Made by a program: the position numbers and the translations under genes | Shown: piece after piece, positions 42,964-51,075 of the stretch | Layout: each line of letters begins with the position of its first letter | Position numbering within the stretch: position 1 is the stretch's first letter | The notes under the pieces: generated by a model | Database searches by the model: none | What the model saw: the letters and a program-made list of their open reading frames with translations, nothing else | Told to the model about the DNA's origin: nothing | Assembly (NCBI GenBank): GCA_002432945.1 | Contig: DJHE01000012.1 | Span: 1 to 64,000 of the forward strand | Reading direction: 5' to 3' | Source of the DNA: Synergistaceae bacterium UBA5827 | GTDB lineage: Bacteria > Synergistota > Synergistia > Synergistales > 79-D21 | DNA length: 64,000 nucleotides

Positions 42964-44151
42964 TCACAGCCCACACAGAGCCTGGTCGAGGTCTTCGATC
43001 AGGTCCTGGATATCCTCGATCCCCACAGAGTAGCGCACAAGGCTCTCCGGGATGCCCAGGGCCTTCCTTTCCTCCGCCGTGCATTCCACGTGGCTCGTGG
43101 TGGCCGGCACTCCAGCGATCGTTTCCACAGCTCCCAGGTTGGCCGCCTTATGGGCCAGGTTCAGTTTCGGCAGGAACTTCCTTACCGTTTCAAAGGAATT
43201 CCCTTTCAGGGTGAAGCTCATCATGCCGCCGAATCCGCGCATCTGCCTTTTTGCGATCTCATGCCCAGTATGGGATTCCAGGCCAGGGTAGAAAACCCGG
43301 TCGATCGCCGGGTGGGCTTCAAGGTACCGCGCGATGGCCATGGCGTTCTCGTTCTGGCGTGCGATTCGAAGGCCAAGGGTCTTCATGCCCCGGAGGAGAA
43401 GGTAGGCCGACATGGGGGCCAGGGATGCGCCGTTGATCTCCCGGTAGTGGTAGATTTTCCTGACCAGGTCGGCCTTGCCGCAGGCCACACCTCCGAGGAC
43501 GTCGGCGTGCCCTCCCAGGAACTTCGTGGCGCTGTGCAGGACGATATCCGCCCCAAGCTCCAGGGGGTTCTGGTTGATGGGTGTGGCGAAGGTGTTGTCC
43601 ACCACCACGACGGCCCCCGCTTCGTGCCCGGCCTTGGCCAGGCGGGCGATATCGATGATCTTGATCGTGGGGTTCGTGGGGGTTTCCAGGTAAAGCAGCT
43701 TGCAGCCCTTTGCGATCTCCCTCTCGATGGCCTCGTGGTCAGTCGTGTCGCAGAGGGAGGAGATCACTCCCTGCCGGGGAAGGAACTCGTTGAACATGAC
43801 GCTTGTGCCGCCGTAGGTGTCCTTTACGGACACGACCCTGTCCCCCGAAGACAGAAGGGCACAAAGGACGCCTGAAATGATGCCCATCCCGGTCGCAGCG
43901 CTGGTGGCGGCTTCAGCCCCTTCGAGCAGGCGGACCTTTTCCTCGAAGACGTGTACGGTCGGGTTGGTGTTGCGGCCGTAGATGTGACCAGGTTTCTTGC
44001 CTAGGGAAACGTCGATCCATTCGTCCAGGTCCTCGTAGGCATGGGCGACCCCCAGGAAAACCGGCACCTGGGTCGTGTTATCTGCGAAAACACGTTCTTC
44101 CCCTCCCCAAACGGACAGGGTCCCCTTTCCTGCGTTCTTTCCGTAGCGCAT
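42964..44151 (-). CDS. Cystathionine gamma-synthase/lyase family PLP enzyme
   Basis: A 395-residue trans-sulfuration enzyme. YGRNTNPTVHVFEEKVRLLEGAEAATSAATGMGII binds PLP, VVVDNTFATP is conserved, and the Schiff-base Lys is in SATKFLGGHADVLGG. Cystathionine gamma-synthase, gamma-lyase and methionine gamma-lyase share this pattern, so the reaction is open. CAGGAGGGATC precedes ATG 44151. It lies 20 bases downstream of threonine aldolase. Confidence 0.88.
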   Translation of the reverse strand: MRYGKNAGKGTLSVWGGEERVFADNTTQVPVFLGVAHAYEDLDEWIDVSLGKKPGHIYGRNTNPTVHVFEEKVRLLEGAEAATSAATGMGIISGVLCALLSSGDRVVSVKDTYGGTSVMFNEFLPRQGVISSLCDTTDHEAIEREIAKGCKLLYLETPTNPTIKIIDIARLAKAGHEAGAVVVVDNTFATPINQNPLELGADIVLHSATKFLGGHADVLGGVACGKADLVRKIYHYREINGASLAPMSAYLLLRGMKTLGLRIARQNENAMAIARYLEAHPAIDRVFYPGLESHTGHEIAKRQMRGFGGMMSFTLKGNSFETVRKFLPKLNLAHKAANLGAVETIAGVPATTSHVECTAEERKALGIPESLVRYSVGIEDIQDLIEDLDQALCGL

Positions 44152-44171
44152 CACGATCCCTCCTGGATTCA

Positions 44172-45197
44172 TCAACGATGTTTTTGCATGTTCCCGATAA
44201 AGGCCGCCACGGCCTCCTCGCATGTGGCCCACGAGGTGACGAGACGGATGGAGGAGCGGTTGTCGTCGATCTTCGACCAGATGTAGAAATCGAAATCTTC
44301 CTGCAGCTTTTCGATCAGCCGGTTCGGAAGGATGGGAAAAAGCTGGTTGGAGGGTGAGTCGGTCAGGAAGGAATATCCCGCACCTGCGATTGCGTTTCTC
44401 AGTAGGTCGGCCATCCTGTTTGAATGCCTGGCGAGGTCGAAATAGAGCCCATCACGGAAAAGCTCAAGGAACTGGATCCCCATCAGCCGTCCTTTCGAGA
44501 GCAGGGCCCCCTTTTGCTTCAGGTGGAACCGGAAGTCTTCCTTCAAGGAGGGATTGGAAATGACGAGTGCTTCCCCGACCAGGGCTCCGCACTTGGTCCC
44601 TCCGATGTAAAAGGCATCGGTCAATTCCGCCATGGCCTCGAGATCGAGCTCAGCCGCGGGTACACAAAGCGCCGAGCCCAGCCGTGCCCCGTCGACATAG
44701 AGAAGGAGGTTGTGACCCTTGCAGAAAGCGTGTAGTTCTTCCAGTTCCTTTCTCCCGTAGACCGTTCCCACTTCCGTGGGGTTGGAGATATAGACGAGTC
44801 GGGGTTTCACCATGTGTTCGTCCGTGTGGAAGTCAAGGGCAGGGGCAATCCGTTCGGGAGTCAGCTTGCCGTCAGGGGATTCAACTGAAATGACCTTGTG
44901 TCCGGTGGCCTCGATGGCTCCCGTCTCGTGAACGAGGATATGCCCGCTATGGGCTGCCACGGCCGCTTCGTGTGGCCGCATGAAAGCGGAAAGCGAGATG
45001 AGGTTTGTCTGGGTTCCTCCTGAAACGAAGTGGATGTCCACGTCTTCCCGGTTGATCCTTTGCTTGAGAAGCCCGATCGCTTCCAGGCAAAAGCGGTCCA
45101 GGCCATATCCCTCTACCTGCTCCATGTTTGTATCGACAAGGGTTTTCAGGATCCTGGGGTGGGCTCCCTCGCTGTAGTCGTTCTTGAAGCTGATCAT
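44172..45197 (-). CDS. ltaE: Low-specificity L-threonine aldolase
   Basis: A 341-residue beta-eliminating/aldolase PLP enzyme, cleaving threonine or similar beta-hydroxy amino acids to glycine and an aldehyde. FVSGGTQTNLISLSAFMRPHEAAVAAHSGHILVHETGAIEATGHKV, LLYVDGARLGSAL and the Lys in FYIGGTKCGALVGEAL are the family landmarks. Glycine made here could enter the glycine reductase whose subunit starts at the left edge. Confidence 0.9.
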   Translation of the reverse strand: MISFKNDYSEGAHPRILKTLVDTNMEQVEGYGLDRFCLEAIGLLKQRINREDVDIHFVSGGTQTNLISLSAFMRPHEAAVAAHSGHILVHETGAIEATGHKVISVESPDGKLTPERIAPALDFHTDEHMVKPRLVYISNPTEVGTVYGRKELEELHAFCKGHNLLLYVDGARLGSALCVPAAELDLEAMAELTDAFYIGGTKCGALVGEALVISNPSLKEDFRFHLKQKGALLSKGRLMGIQFLELFRDGLYFDLARHSNRMADLLRNAIAGAGYSFLTDSPSNQLFPILPNRLIEKLQEDFDFYIWSKIDDNRSSIRLVTSWATCEEAVAAFIGNMQKHR

Positions 45198-45312
45198 CGG
45201 CCATCGACTCCTTTATATGAACTGCTGAGGTTGTTACCTATTGTAATCCAGTCCAGTCCGGATTCCCGCCAAGGGACGGGATGGAAGTGATCGCGGAATA
45301 GTTAGCAAAACC

Positions 45313-45342
45313 TTGCTTTATTAGGCACACCTAATATATAAT
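45313..45342 (+). promoter_or_regulatory. Promoter overlapped by a DtxR-like metal box
   Basis: TTGCTT (45313-45318), 18 bases and TATAAT (45337-45342) form a promoter. The spacer contains the perfect dyad TTAGG-CACA-CCTAA (45321-45334), like operators of DtxR/IdeR/MntR-type iron or manganese repressors. Repression by a metal-bound regulator is inferred. Confidence 0.6.
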
Positions 45343-45394
45343 ATGAAGGCTCGTTTGACCGTAAGGTTGGAATTGCATAAAGGAGGTCCGTGCC

Positions 45395-45703
45395 ATGCAG
45401 TGGTTATTGGCTGGAAGTTTGTTGCTTATTGCGGGTGGAACGGCTGAGGCGGGGTACGGGAGATGGGTGTGCCCCTGGAGGTGGGGACCGGGAATGATGT
45501 CCGGTTTTCCTGGAGGGATGGCCATGATGATGATTTTACTGCTTCTATTGGGCGCAGTTGTGGTTTACATGCTCCTGAAAAGGCAGGGTGAACTCCGGTC
45601 AGTGGACAGTGGAAGGGAAACTCCGCTTGAAATCCTGAAGCGTCGCTATGCAAAGGGCGAGATCACAAAGGAGCAATATGAGGAGATGAAAAAAGACCTC
45701 TAA
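45395..45703 (+). CDS. Small membrane protein with SHOCT domain
   Basis: A 102-residue protein: signal or first helix (MQWLLAGSLLLIAGGTAEA), a Trp/Gly/Met-rich loop, a second helix (MAMMMILLLLLGAVVVYMLLKR) and a C-terminal SHOCT motif (TPLEILKRRYAKGEITKEQYEEMKKDL). AAAGGAGG precedes the ATG. Function unknown; control by the metal box upstream suggests a part in metal response. Confidence 0.83.
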   Translation: MQWLLAGSLLLIAGGTAEAGYGRWVCPWRWGPGMMSGFPGGMAMMMILLLLLGAVVVYMLLKRQGELRSVDSGRETPLEILKRRYAKGEITKEQYEEMKKDL

Positions 45704-45727
45704 GTCCTGGAGAGGTTTGTCATTTGG

Positions 45728-45763
45728 AAAAAGCCTGGAGTCCCGCTCGGGGCTCCAGGCTTT
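45728..45763. terminator. Bidirectional terminator
   Basis: The stem AAAGCCTGGAGTCCC and its near complement lie between the convergent SHOCT and zinc-ribbon genes, with T- and A-rich flanks. Confidence 0.8.
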
Positions 45764-46864
45764 CTATTGTTCTTTTCCCGGTTCCGTTTCCTTCTTGCTC
45801 CCGCAATGCGTGCAGTAAGGCAGCAGTGCATGGCGGACCTTGTGGCAGGAGGGGCACTCCTCGAAAACCCGGTTTCCGCATGATGGGCAGGTGTATATTT
45901 CTTCTTTTTCCCCCGGCCCCGTCGGTACGACGATCCTGTTGACGGTCCTGCGAGTCCAGAAAAGGAAGCGCCTGGGACCGACCCGGATGGGGTATTCGCA
46001 GACCGGGCAGAGGAAGCGCTCGTAAGCTTCCCGGTATTGTTTGGCCACTGATGGGAGCCCCGGAAAAGCGACCGCCCTGATGAAATGCACGAGAAGCCTT
46101 ATGACGACGGCGATCAGGGACAGGGTCAGTACGTATCGGAAAACGCGCGCGGGGAAGTATTGATGGATGACGAAGGCCACCCTGACCAAGCTGGCTGCCC
46201 CGAGGGCCATGAAAAGGGGGGCATAAAGGCTCCCACGCTTTTTCACGATCAGGGCAGCTGCAAGGACCAGGATCGGCAGCAGGATCATCAGTTGTATTGA
46301 AGCGAGCCTGATCCTGTGCCGAACCATCAGCCTCTCGAATTCCTCCCTGGCCGGCCGACGTTGTCCCTCTATTTCCCGGGACACCGTTTCCCTTTCCGCG
46401 GCGAGTTGCTGTTTCTGGCTTACCTTCTCGGTGATGGACTGGCTCAGGGCCTGGTAATTCTTTTGGTTTTCAAGGAAAAGGTTGAGGCTGTCGGAGAAGT
46501 TAAGCTGCTGTTTTTCCGTGAAGGCGATGTTTTTCTGGAGGCCCTGCTTCTGGAGTTCGATGATCTGGGACAGGGTTTGCTGCAGGCTGCGGGAACTGTC
46601 CCCTATGATCCTCTGTTTTTCCGCTAGGTTTTCGATCTCTCCCGCGAGCCCGGCGATCTGCTTTTCGAGGAGGGACTGCTTCTCGAGAAGCCGGGCATCG
46701 AGGTGCGCCTTCTCAATGGTAGGGTAATCGGGTCCCTTGATCGTTCGGATGTCCTCGAGAAAAAAAACGAGAAGCCAGAAGAAAAGCACCCCAAGGGCTA
46801 TCGTAAAGAACCGGATAGCAAAACGGTGAATCCACGTTCCCTTTGCTCTCTCGGCGTTTCCCAT
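45764..46864 (-). CDS. Membrane coiled-coil protein with zinc ribbons
   Basis: A 366-residue protein not assigned to a family. It has a first membrane helix (about 20-36), a long coiled coil (about 50-170), four further hydrophobic segments (about 187-265), and two zinc-binding pairs near the end: CPVCEYPI and CPSCGNRV...CPSCHK...CTHCG. The cluster of three CxxC near the C-terminus probably binds two Zn ions. It could be an envelope stress or scaffold protein; no function can be claimed. Confidence 0.7.
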   Translation of the reverse strand: MGNAERAKGTWIHRFAIRFFTIALGVLFFWLLVFFLEDIRTIKGPDYPTIEKAHLDARLLEKQSLLEKQIAGLAGEIENLAEKQRIIGDSSRSLQQTLSQIIELQKQGLQKNIAFTEKQQLNFSDSLNLFLENQKNYQALSQSITEKVSQKQQLAAERETVSREIEGQRRPAREEFERLMVRHRIRLASIQLMILLPILVLAAALIVKKRGSLYAPLFMALGAASLVRVAFVIHQYFPARVFRYVLTLSLIAVVIRLLVHFIRAVAFPGLPSVAKQYREAYERFLCPVCEYPIRVGPRRFLFWTRRTVNRIVVPTGPGEKEEIYTCPSCGNRVFEECPSCHKVRHALLPYCTHCGSKKETEPGKEQ

Positions 46865-46949
46865 CTTGATCCCTCTTTTCCATGAGGTTCGCCTTTCAGC
46901 GCGTTCTTAGTTTATCATGGCATAAGACAACCCATGAGGAGGGAGAACC

Positions 46950-47330
46950 ATGTCGAGAAGAGCTTTCAGCCCGGAAGGCGCCGTAGCGGTTGGTCCCTAT
47001 TCACATGCTGTGGAATCGGGGGATGTCGTGTACCTGTCGGGACAGACACCGCTGGATCCAGATTCAGGCAGACTCGTTTCAGACGACGTGGCAGTCCAGA
47101 CACGTCAATGTTTCAGGAACCTATTTGCCGTGCTTGCTTCTGCCGGCCTGGGGCACGGCGATGTCGTCAAGGTGAACGTATTCCTCACCGATATGGAAGA
47201 TTTTGCAAGGATGAACGAAGTTTACAAGGAACAGTTCGAAGCCCCTTTTCCTGCCCGGAGCACGATCGGGGTAGCAGCACTGCCCTTGGGCGCCCGCGTT
47301 GAAATAGAGATGATTGCCAGGAGAAATTGA
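46950..47330 (+). CDS. ridA: RidA family reactive-imine deaminase
   Basis: A 126-residue Rid protein that hydrolyses 2-aminoacrylate and similar imines formed by PLP enzymes. AVGPYSHAVESGDVVYLSGQTPLDPDSG, RNLFAVLASAGLGHGDVVKVNVFLTDM and ARSTIGVAALPLGARVEIEMIA are present, including the key Arg in PARST. GAGGAGGGAG precedes the ATG. It suits a cell rich in Ser/Thr/Cys-degrading PLP enzymes. Confidence 0.92.
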   Translation: MSRRAFSPEGAVAVGPYSHAVESGDVVYLSGQTPLDPDSGRLVSDDVAVQTRQCFRNLFAVLASAGLGHGDVVKVNVFLTDMEDFARMNEVYKEQFEAPFPARSTIGVAALPLGARVEIEMIARRN

Positions 47331-47352
47331 TCCAAATATTGGCCATAAGCAG

Positions 47353-47386
47353 TATAATTTAACTGTGCGAATAGATAGCTATTCGC
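47353..47386 (+). promoter_or_regulatory. -10 element and 5' hairpin of the Usp gene
   Basis: TATAAT lies at 47353-47358. The perfect stem GCGAATAG-ATAG-CTATTCGC spans 47367-47386, starting almost at the predicted +1. It may be an operator or a 5' stem that protects the mRNA. Confidence 0.5.
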
Positions 47387-47423
47387 CAGTTATTCACAAA
47401 GGGTCGGAGAGGGGGGCAATGAC

Positions 47424-47882
47424 ATGAAAAGGGTTGTTGTCGCAATTGACGGCAGCGAAGTGAGCAAGGGGGTCATCGACTACGCTATCCATTATGCTAA
47501 CCGCGAGAAGGAAGCGGAAATGCTGTTCCTTCACGTCGTCGAGCCTTCCGAGCAGAGGGAAATTTTCTACCGGGGGCACGTGGTTAGCGTTCCGCCTTCA
47601 CCCGAGGAAGTCCGAGCGGAGTTCGAGGCGTTCATCAAGGCGAGAACCGACTTGGCAGGGAGGACGATCCCGGTCATGTCGATTTCACTCAGGAGCGGAA
47701 GCCCCTATGAGCAGATCGTGAGGTTCGCCGAAGAGGAAAACGCTGATATCATCATGATCGGCCATAGGGGACTCGGCAACGTTCAGCGGTTTTTCCTGGG
47801 GAGCGTGGCAGCCAAGGTTGTTGCGCATGCCCCCTGCAGCGTTTATGTCCACAGGCCCAGGAAGGAAAAGGGAGAAGCCTAG
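47424..47882 (+). CDS. Universal stress protein UspA family
   Basis: A 152-residue Usp: MKRVVVAIDGSEVSKGVIDYAIHYANREK, and the ATP loop IMIGHRGLGNVQRFFLGSVAAKVVAHAPCSVYVHR (G-x2-G-x9-GS) at the end. An ATP-binding type is expected. Its stop overlaps the convergent enoyl-CoA hydratase stop by a few bases. Confidence 0.92.
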   Translation: MKRVVVAIDGSEVSKGVIDYAIHYANREKEAEMLFLHVVEPSEQREIFYRGHVVSVPPSPEEVRAEFEAFIKARTDLAGRTIPVMSISLRSGSPYEQIVRFAEEENADIIMIGHRGLGNVQRFFLGSVAAKVVAHAPCSVYVHRPRKEKGEA

Positions 47883-48661
47883 CGTCCCTTCCAGACAGGT
47901 TTCCGCTTGCCCAGGAATGCTTCGAGGCCCTCCCTGGCGTCTTCGGAGGCGGCAAGTGCGGCAAAGAGGTCCCCGCCGACTTCCACCGCCCTTTCCAGTG
48001 GCAGGCCGTCCATCCGGTGAAAGCCCCGCTTGCCCGTTTCCAGGGCAAGCGGGCTTTTTGTAGCCAGCCTGCGGGCCAGTTGCAGGGTTTCTTCTTCAAG
48101 GTTTTCAACGGGGACGACTTTCCAGGTGATACCGATGCGTTGCGCTTCCGCCGCAGGGATGAAATCCCCGGACAACACGTACTGGAGGGCGCGCTTGTGC
48201 CCGATCCACCTGGAGAGCTGGAGGCCCGGTTCCAGGCAGATCAGGCCGACGTTGATGGCGGTGGTCCCGAGGACTGCGTTTTCGGCGGCGACGATGAAAT
48301 CACAGGCCAGGGCAAGCCCGGCCCCGTTGGCGAGGGTGTAACCCTGTATCGAGGCGATGACAGGCTTGGTCATCGCCTCGAGTCGATGGTTGTGAAGGTC
48401 CATCTGCCGGATGAAATCCCTGATTTCATGACGTTCGCACGCCATGACCTCCTTCAGGTCGATACCGGTTGAGAAGTGTTTCCCGGCTGCATCCAGCACG
48501 AGGACCCTGACCTGCGGTGCGTTCTCCATCATTTCCAGGGCTCCCGAGAGTTCTCTCGCCAGGCTCCTGTTGAAGGTGTTCATCGCTTCCGGGCGATTGA
48601 GGGTAATACGCCCAATCCCTTCTTCGATTCTCGTCAGGATGGGTGAACTTTGGCTGGTCAT
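47879..48661 (-). CDS. Enoyl-CoA hydratase/isomerase family protein
   Basis: A 260-residue crotonase. The oxyanion-hole segments FSTGIDLKEV and SIQGYTLANGAGLALACDFIVAAE are clear; the first catalytic Glu of true hydratases (AGAD...E) is not obvious, since LICLEPGLQ occupies the region. Isomerase or hydratase activity is open. AAGGAGGC precedes ATG 48661. It follows the unknown gene at 48663 by a single base, so they are coupled. Confidence 0.85.
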   Translation of the reverse strand: MTSQSSPILTRIEEGIGRITLNRPEAMNTFNRSLARELSGALEMMENAPQVRVLVLDAAGKHFSTGIDLKEVMACERHEIRDFIRQMDLHNHRLEAMTKPVIASIQGYTLANGAGLALACDFIVAAENAVLGTTAINVGLICLEPGLQLSRWIGHKRALQYVLSGDFIPAAEAQRIGITWKVVPVENLEEETLQLARRLATKSPLALETGKRGFHRMDGLPLERAVEVGGDLFAALAASEDAREGLEAFLGKRKPVWKGR

Positions 48662-48662
48662 G

Positions 48663-49109
48663 TCAAAAGCCTCCTTCAGTATGGTTTCCTTTCCACAGGG
48701 CCAGGATATCGAAGGGAAGTTCAAGCTTCCCGCGGTGGGCGACGATTTCCTGTCCCTTCCAGGTCGACTCGGGAAGGGCCCGAAAGGGGTAAATCACTTC
48801 CCCGGAACCGTTGCGGCAGGGGATCGGGACAGGAGTTCCGATAAGTTCGGCCGTGTAGCCGAATCCTGCCTGCAGGGCACGGCGCAACTGGTTTGCCTCC
48901 ACGGGTGTTAAAAATTCATCCAGGTATCCGCGGGTGATGCTCAGTTCTTCAGCCGAGAGCTCCCGGTAATCTGCGACCAGTTCGTCAAGGGGGCCGAAGC
49001 GCAGCCTTTCCGCTCTCAACGGTACCCAGTGGACATGGGCCACGGGCAGCCCCCTGAAGTTTTCGATCACGGAAAACGCCCGGTAAAGCAAGGTTCCCAA
49101 GGCGCTCAC
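48663..49109 (-). CDS. Uncharacterised protein coupled to the crotonase gene
   Basis: A 148-residue soluble protein of no known family: SALGTLLYRAFSVIENFRGLPVAHVHWVPLRAERLRFGPLDELVADYRELS, a helical middle (SAEELSITRGYLDEFLTPVEANQLRRAL) and IPCRNGSGEVIYPFRALPES. No transmembrane part or clear catalytic motif. The stop lies one base before the crotonase start, pointing to a shared role. GAGGTGAGC precedes the start. Confidence 0.6.
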   Translation of the reverse strand: MSALGTLLYRAFSVIENFRGLPVAHVHWVPLRAERLRFGPLDELVADYRELSAEELSITRGYLDEFLTPVEANQLRRALQAGFGYTAELIGTPVPIPCRNGSGEVIYPFRALPESTWKGQEIVAHRGKLELPFDILALWKGNHTEGGF

Positions 49110-49255
49110 CTCCCGAGGTAAAGCTTAAATGAACCGGAGGGTTCCGCATAGAGGCAAGAGGGGAAACGAGGGGTTCAATTCTCCTTTTTCGAATGAGTGG
49201 AGAATGATGTAAAATGTTATTTGATCAAGTCAAACAAAAAGTGGAGGGACGAGAG

Positions 49256-50185
49256 ATGGAGCCATTGGAAATAGAGAGAATCAGGCGCTTCAACCGGTTC
49301 TTCACAGAGTTGGCCGGAGTGCTGGACCGCTCGATCCTCAAAAGCGAGTTCTCGTTGGCCGAGGCAAGGATCCTGTTCGAGATTGGGCATCATCCGGGCG
49401 GTCATCCCAGGGATTTCCTGGCACGGCTGGGATTGGACGCGGGGTATTTCAGCCGGGTGGCCAAGAGGTTCAAGTCGAAGGGGATGGTTGCCATGAAGAG
49501 GTCAAGCGAAGACGCGAGGCTCGTTTCCCTTTTCTTGACCGAGGAGGGGGAAAAAACTTTGGAAATGCTGGAAGGCAGGGCAAGCAGCGAGGTGGAGCGC
49601 TGCTTCGGGGGACTTTCGGGTGAAGAGCGCAGGGATATTCTTTCCTCGATGGCGTCGATCCTCTCCTACAAAAAAAACGTCTCCCCGGATGACCTGTTGA
49701 TCCGTCCTTACCGGCCCGGGGAGCTTGGGATCATCTCGTATCGGCATTGTGTCCTCTATCGCGAGGAATACGGGTTCGACCAGACGTTCGAGAATTACCT
49801 CCTTGATGGAATGTCCAGGTTCCTGTGGGATTATGGAGGCGAGGGGCAGGTCTGGGTCGTGGATTACTGGGGTCGCGTCATGGGGGCCATCGCCATCATC
49901 GAAACCGGCGAAACGGAAGCCCAGTTGCGCTGGTTTTACCTGGAACCTTCCTGCCGGGGGATCGGAATGGGCAGTAAACTCATGGAAACCGCCATGTCCT
50001 ACTGCGAGAGAAGGGGCATGGAGAAGGTTTTCCTGTGGACGGTCAAGGACCTGGAAGCAGCCCGGCACCTTTATGAGAAGTTCGGTTTCTCCCTCGTCGA
50101 GACAAATGCCCATTTCCTTTGGGGCAGGCACATCGTCGAGGAAAAATGGGAACTTCCGATGGCCGGCGTGAAAGGGCCGTGTTAA
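49256..50185 (+). CDS. MarR-GNAT fusion protein
   Basis: A 309-residue fusion. Residues 1-145 form a MarR winged helix (RFNRFFTELAGVLDRSIL, SLAEARILFEIGHHPGGHPRDFLARLGLDAGYFSRVAKRFKSKGMV, LTEEGEKTL). Residues 160-300 are a GNAT acetyltransferase (LEPSCRGIGMGSKLMETAMSYCERRGMEKVFLWTV, ARHLYEKFGFSLVE). Such fusions may regulate transcription by an acetylated ligand. GGAGGGACGAG precedes ATG 49256. It is the first of two regulator genes ahead of the dehydrogenase cluster. Confidence 0.88.
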   Translation: MEPLEIERIRRFNRFFTELAGVLDRSILKSEFSLAEARILFEIGHHPGGHPRDFLARLGLDAGYFSRVAKRFKSKGMVAMKRSSEDARLVSLFLTEEGEKTLEMLEGRASSEVERCFGGLSGEERRDILSSMASILSYKKNVSPDDLLIRPYRPGELGIISYRHCVLYREEYGFDQTFENYLLDGMSRFLWDYGGEGQVWVVDYWGRVMGAIAIIETGETEAQLRWFYLEPSCRGIGMGSKLMETAMSYCERRGMEKVFLWTVKDLEAARHLYEKFGFSLVETNAHFLWGRHIVEEKWELPMAGVKGPC

Positions 50186-50215
50186 GGTATTTGTAGGAGA
50201 GAGGAGAGGCTGGCC

Positions 50216-50959
50216 GTGCGCGTGACTGAAAACGAGGATATCCTCTACATGGTATTGAGGAGCATAGAGGAGTCTTCCGCTCCGATCGGGGCAGGGTCCA
50301 TCCAGAGGGCGATCTCGCCCCAGGCCAGCCTGAGCATGGCGACGGTGGGGATCATCCTTAGAGACTTGCAGGACCGTGGTTTCGTGGTCCGGGAAGGATT
50401 CAGGGGGCACCTTATCACACCGGAAGGGCGGGATTTTCTCGCCGCATACCGCAACCGCCAGAAGAAAGCCTGCCTGGCAGACCGAATATTCGATTACCTC
50501 ACGGGGAGCGACAGGCAGCGCTTGGTCGATATTCTCGAAGCCCGACGCGCGATCGAAACGGAAGCTGCACGACTTGCTGCCGCAAGGGCGCTGGAAGCGG
50601 ACATCGAGCGTCTTCGCCGAAACGTAACCGAGCAACTCTCCTGCCGGGGCGAACGAACCAGGGCTGCCCTGGACCGAGAGTTCCACGCAATCCTCCTCGA
50701 CGCGGCCCATAATCCACTTCTGAATACCCTTTACGAATTTTCCGAACAGCTTACGGCGGCTTCAGACGGTGAGACGGTCGATCATTTCCTCGGGCAGGTC
50801 CGTGAAGAAATCGGGGCTGCTCTCGTCGAGGATCATCGCCGCGTCCTGGAGGCCATTGCCGTGAAAGACGCACATCTGGCGGAAAAGGCAATGGCTGCAC
50901 ACCTGGACCGTGTTATTGATTTCCTGCGGGATACCCGGGAACCCTCTTCCAGGCGATAA
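50216..50959 (+). CDS. FCD-domain transcriptional regulator
   Basis: A 247-residue regulator: N-terminal winged helix of the NrpR/HTH_12 type (ENEDILYMVLRSIEESSAPIGAGSIQRAI...MATVGIILRDLQDRGFV, about 5-70), then a helical FCD ligand domain (DILEARRAIETEAARLAAARA, DREFHAILLDAAHNPLL, HRRVLEAIAVKDAHLAEKAMAAHLDRV). FCD domains bind carboxylates and metals. The start is GTG, with GAGAGGAGAGG ahead. It lies directly before the hydroxyproline-type cluster and a dyad, so it is its likely regulator. Confidence 0.84.
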   Translation: MRVTENEDILYMVLRSIEESSAPIGAGSIQRAISPQASLSMATVGIILRDLQDRGFVVREGFRGHLITPEGRDFLAAYRNRQKKACLADRIFDYLTGSDRQRLVDILEARRAIETEAARLAAARALEADIERLRRNVTEQLSCRGERTRAALDREFHAILLDAAHNPLLNTLYEFSEQLTAASDGETVDHFLGQVREEIGAALVEDHRRVLEAIAVKDAHLAEKAMAAHLDRVIDFLRDTREPSSRR

Positions 50960-50990
50960 ACTCCAGTCCGTTTTCGACTTGATTCCAGCA

Positions 50991-51045
50991 TTGACAGCCC
51001 CAGACTTTGTGCTACGCTTGTTTCGCCACTAATAAAATAGTGGCG
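50991..51045 (+). promoter_or_regulatory. Promoter and dyad operator of the dehydrogenase cluster
   Basis: TTGACA (50991-50996), 16 bases, then TACGCT (51013-51018). Just downstream is a perfect dyad, CGCCACTA-ATAAAA-TAGTGGCG (51024-51045), around the predicted start: a good position for a repressor. Confidence 0.65.
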
Positions 51046-51075
51046 ATCGCGTTTGCGAAAAGGGGTGGTAAGGAA

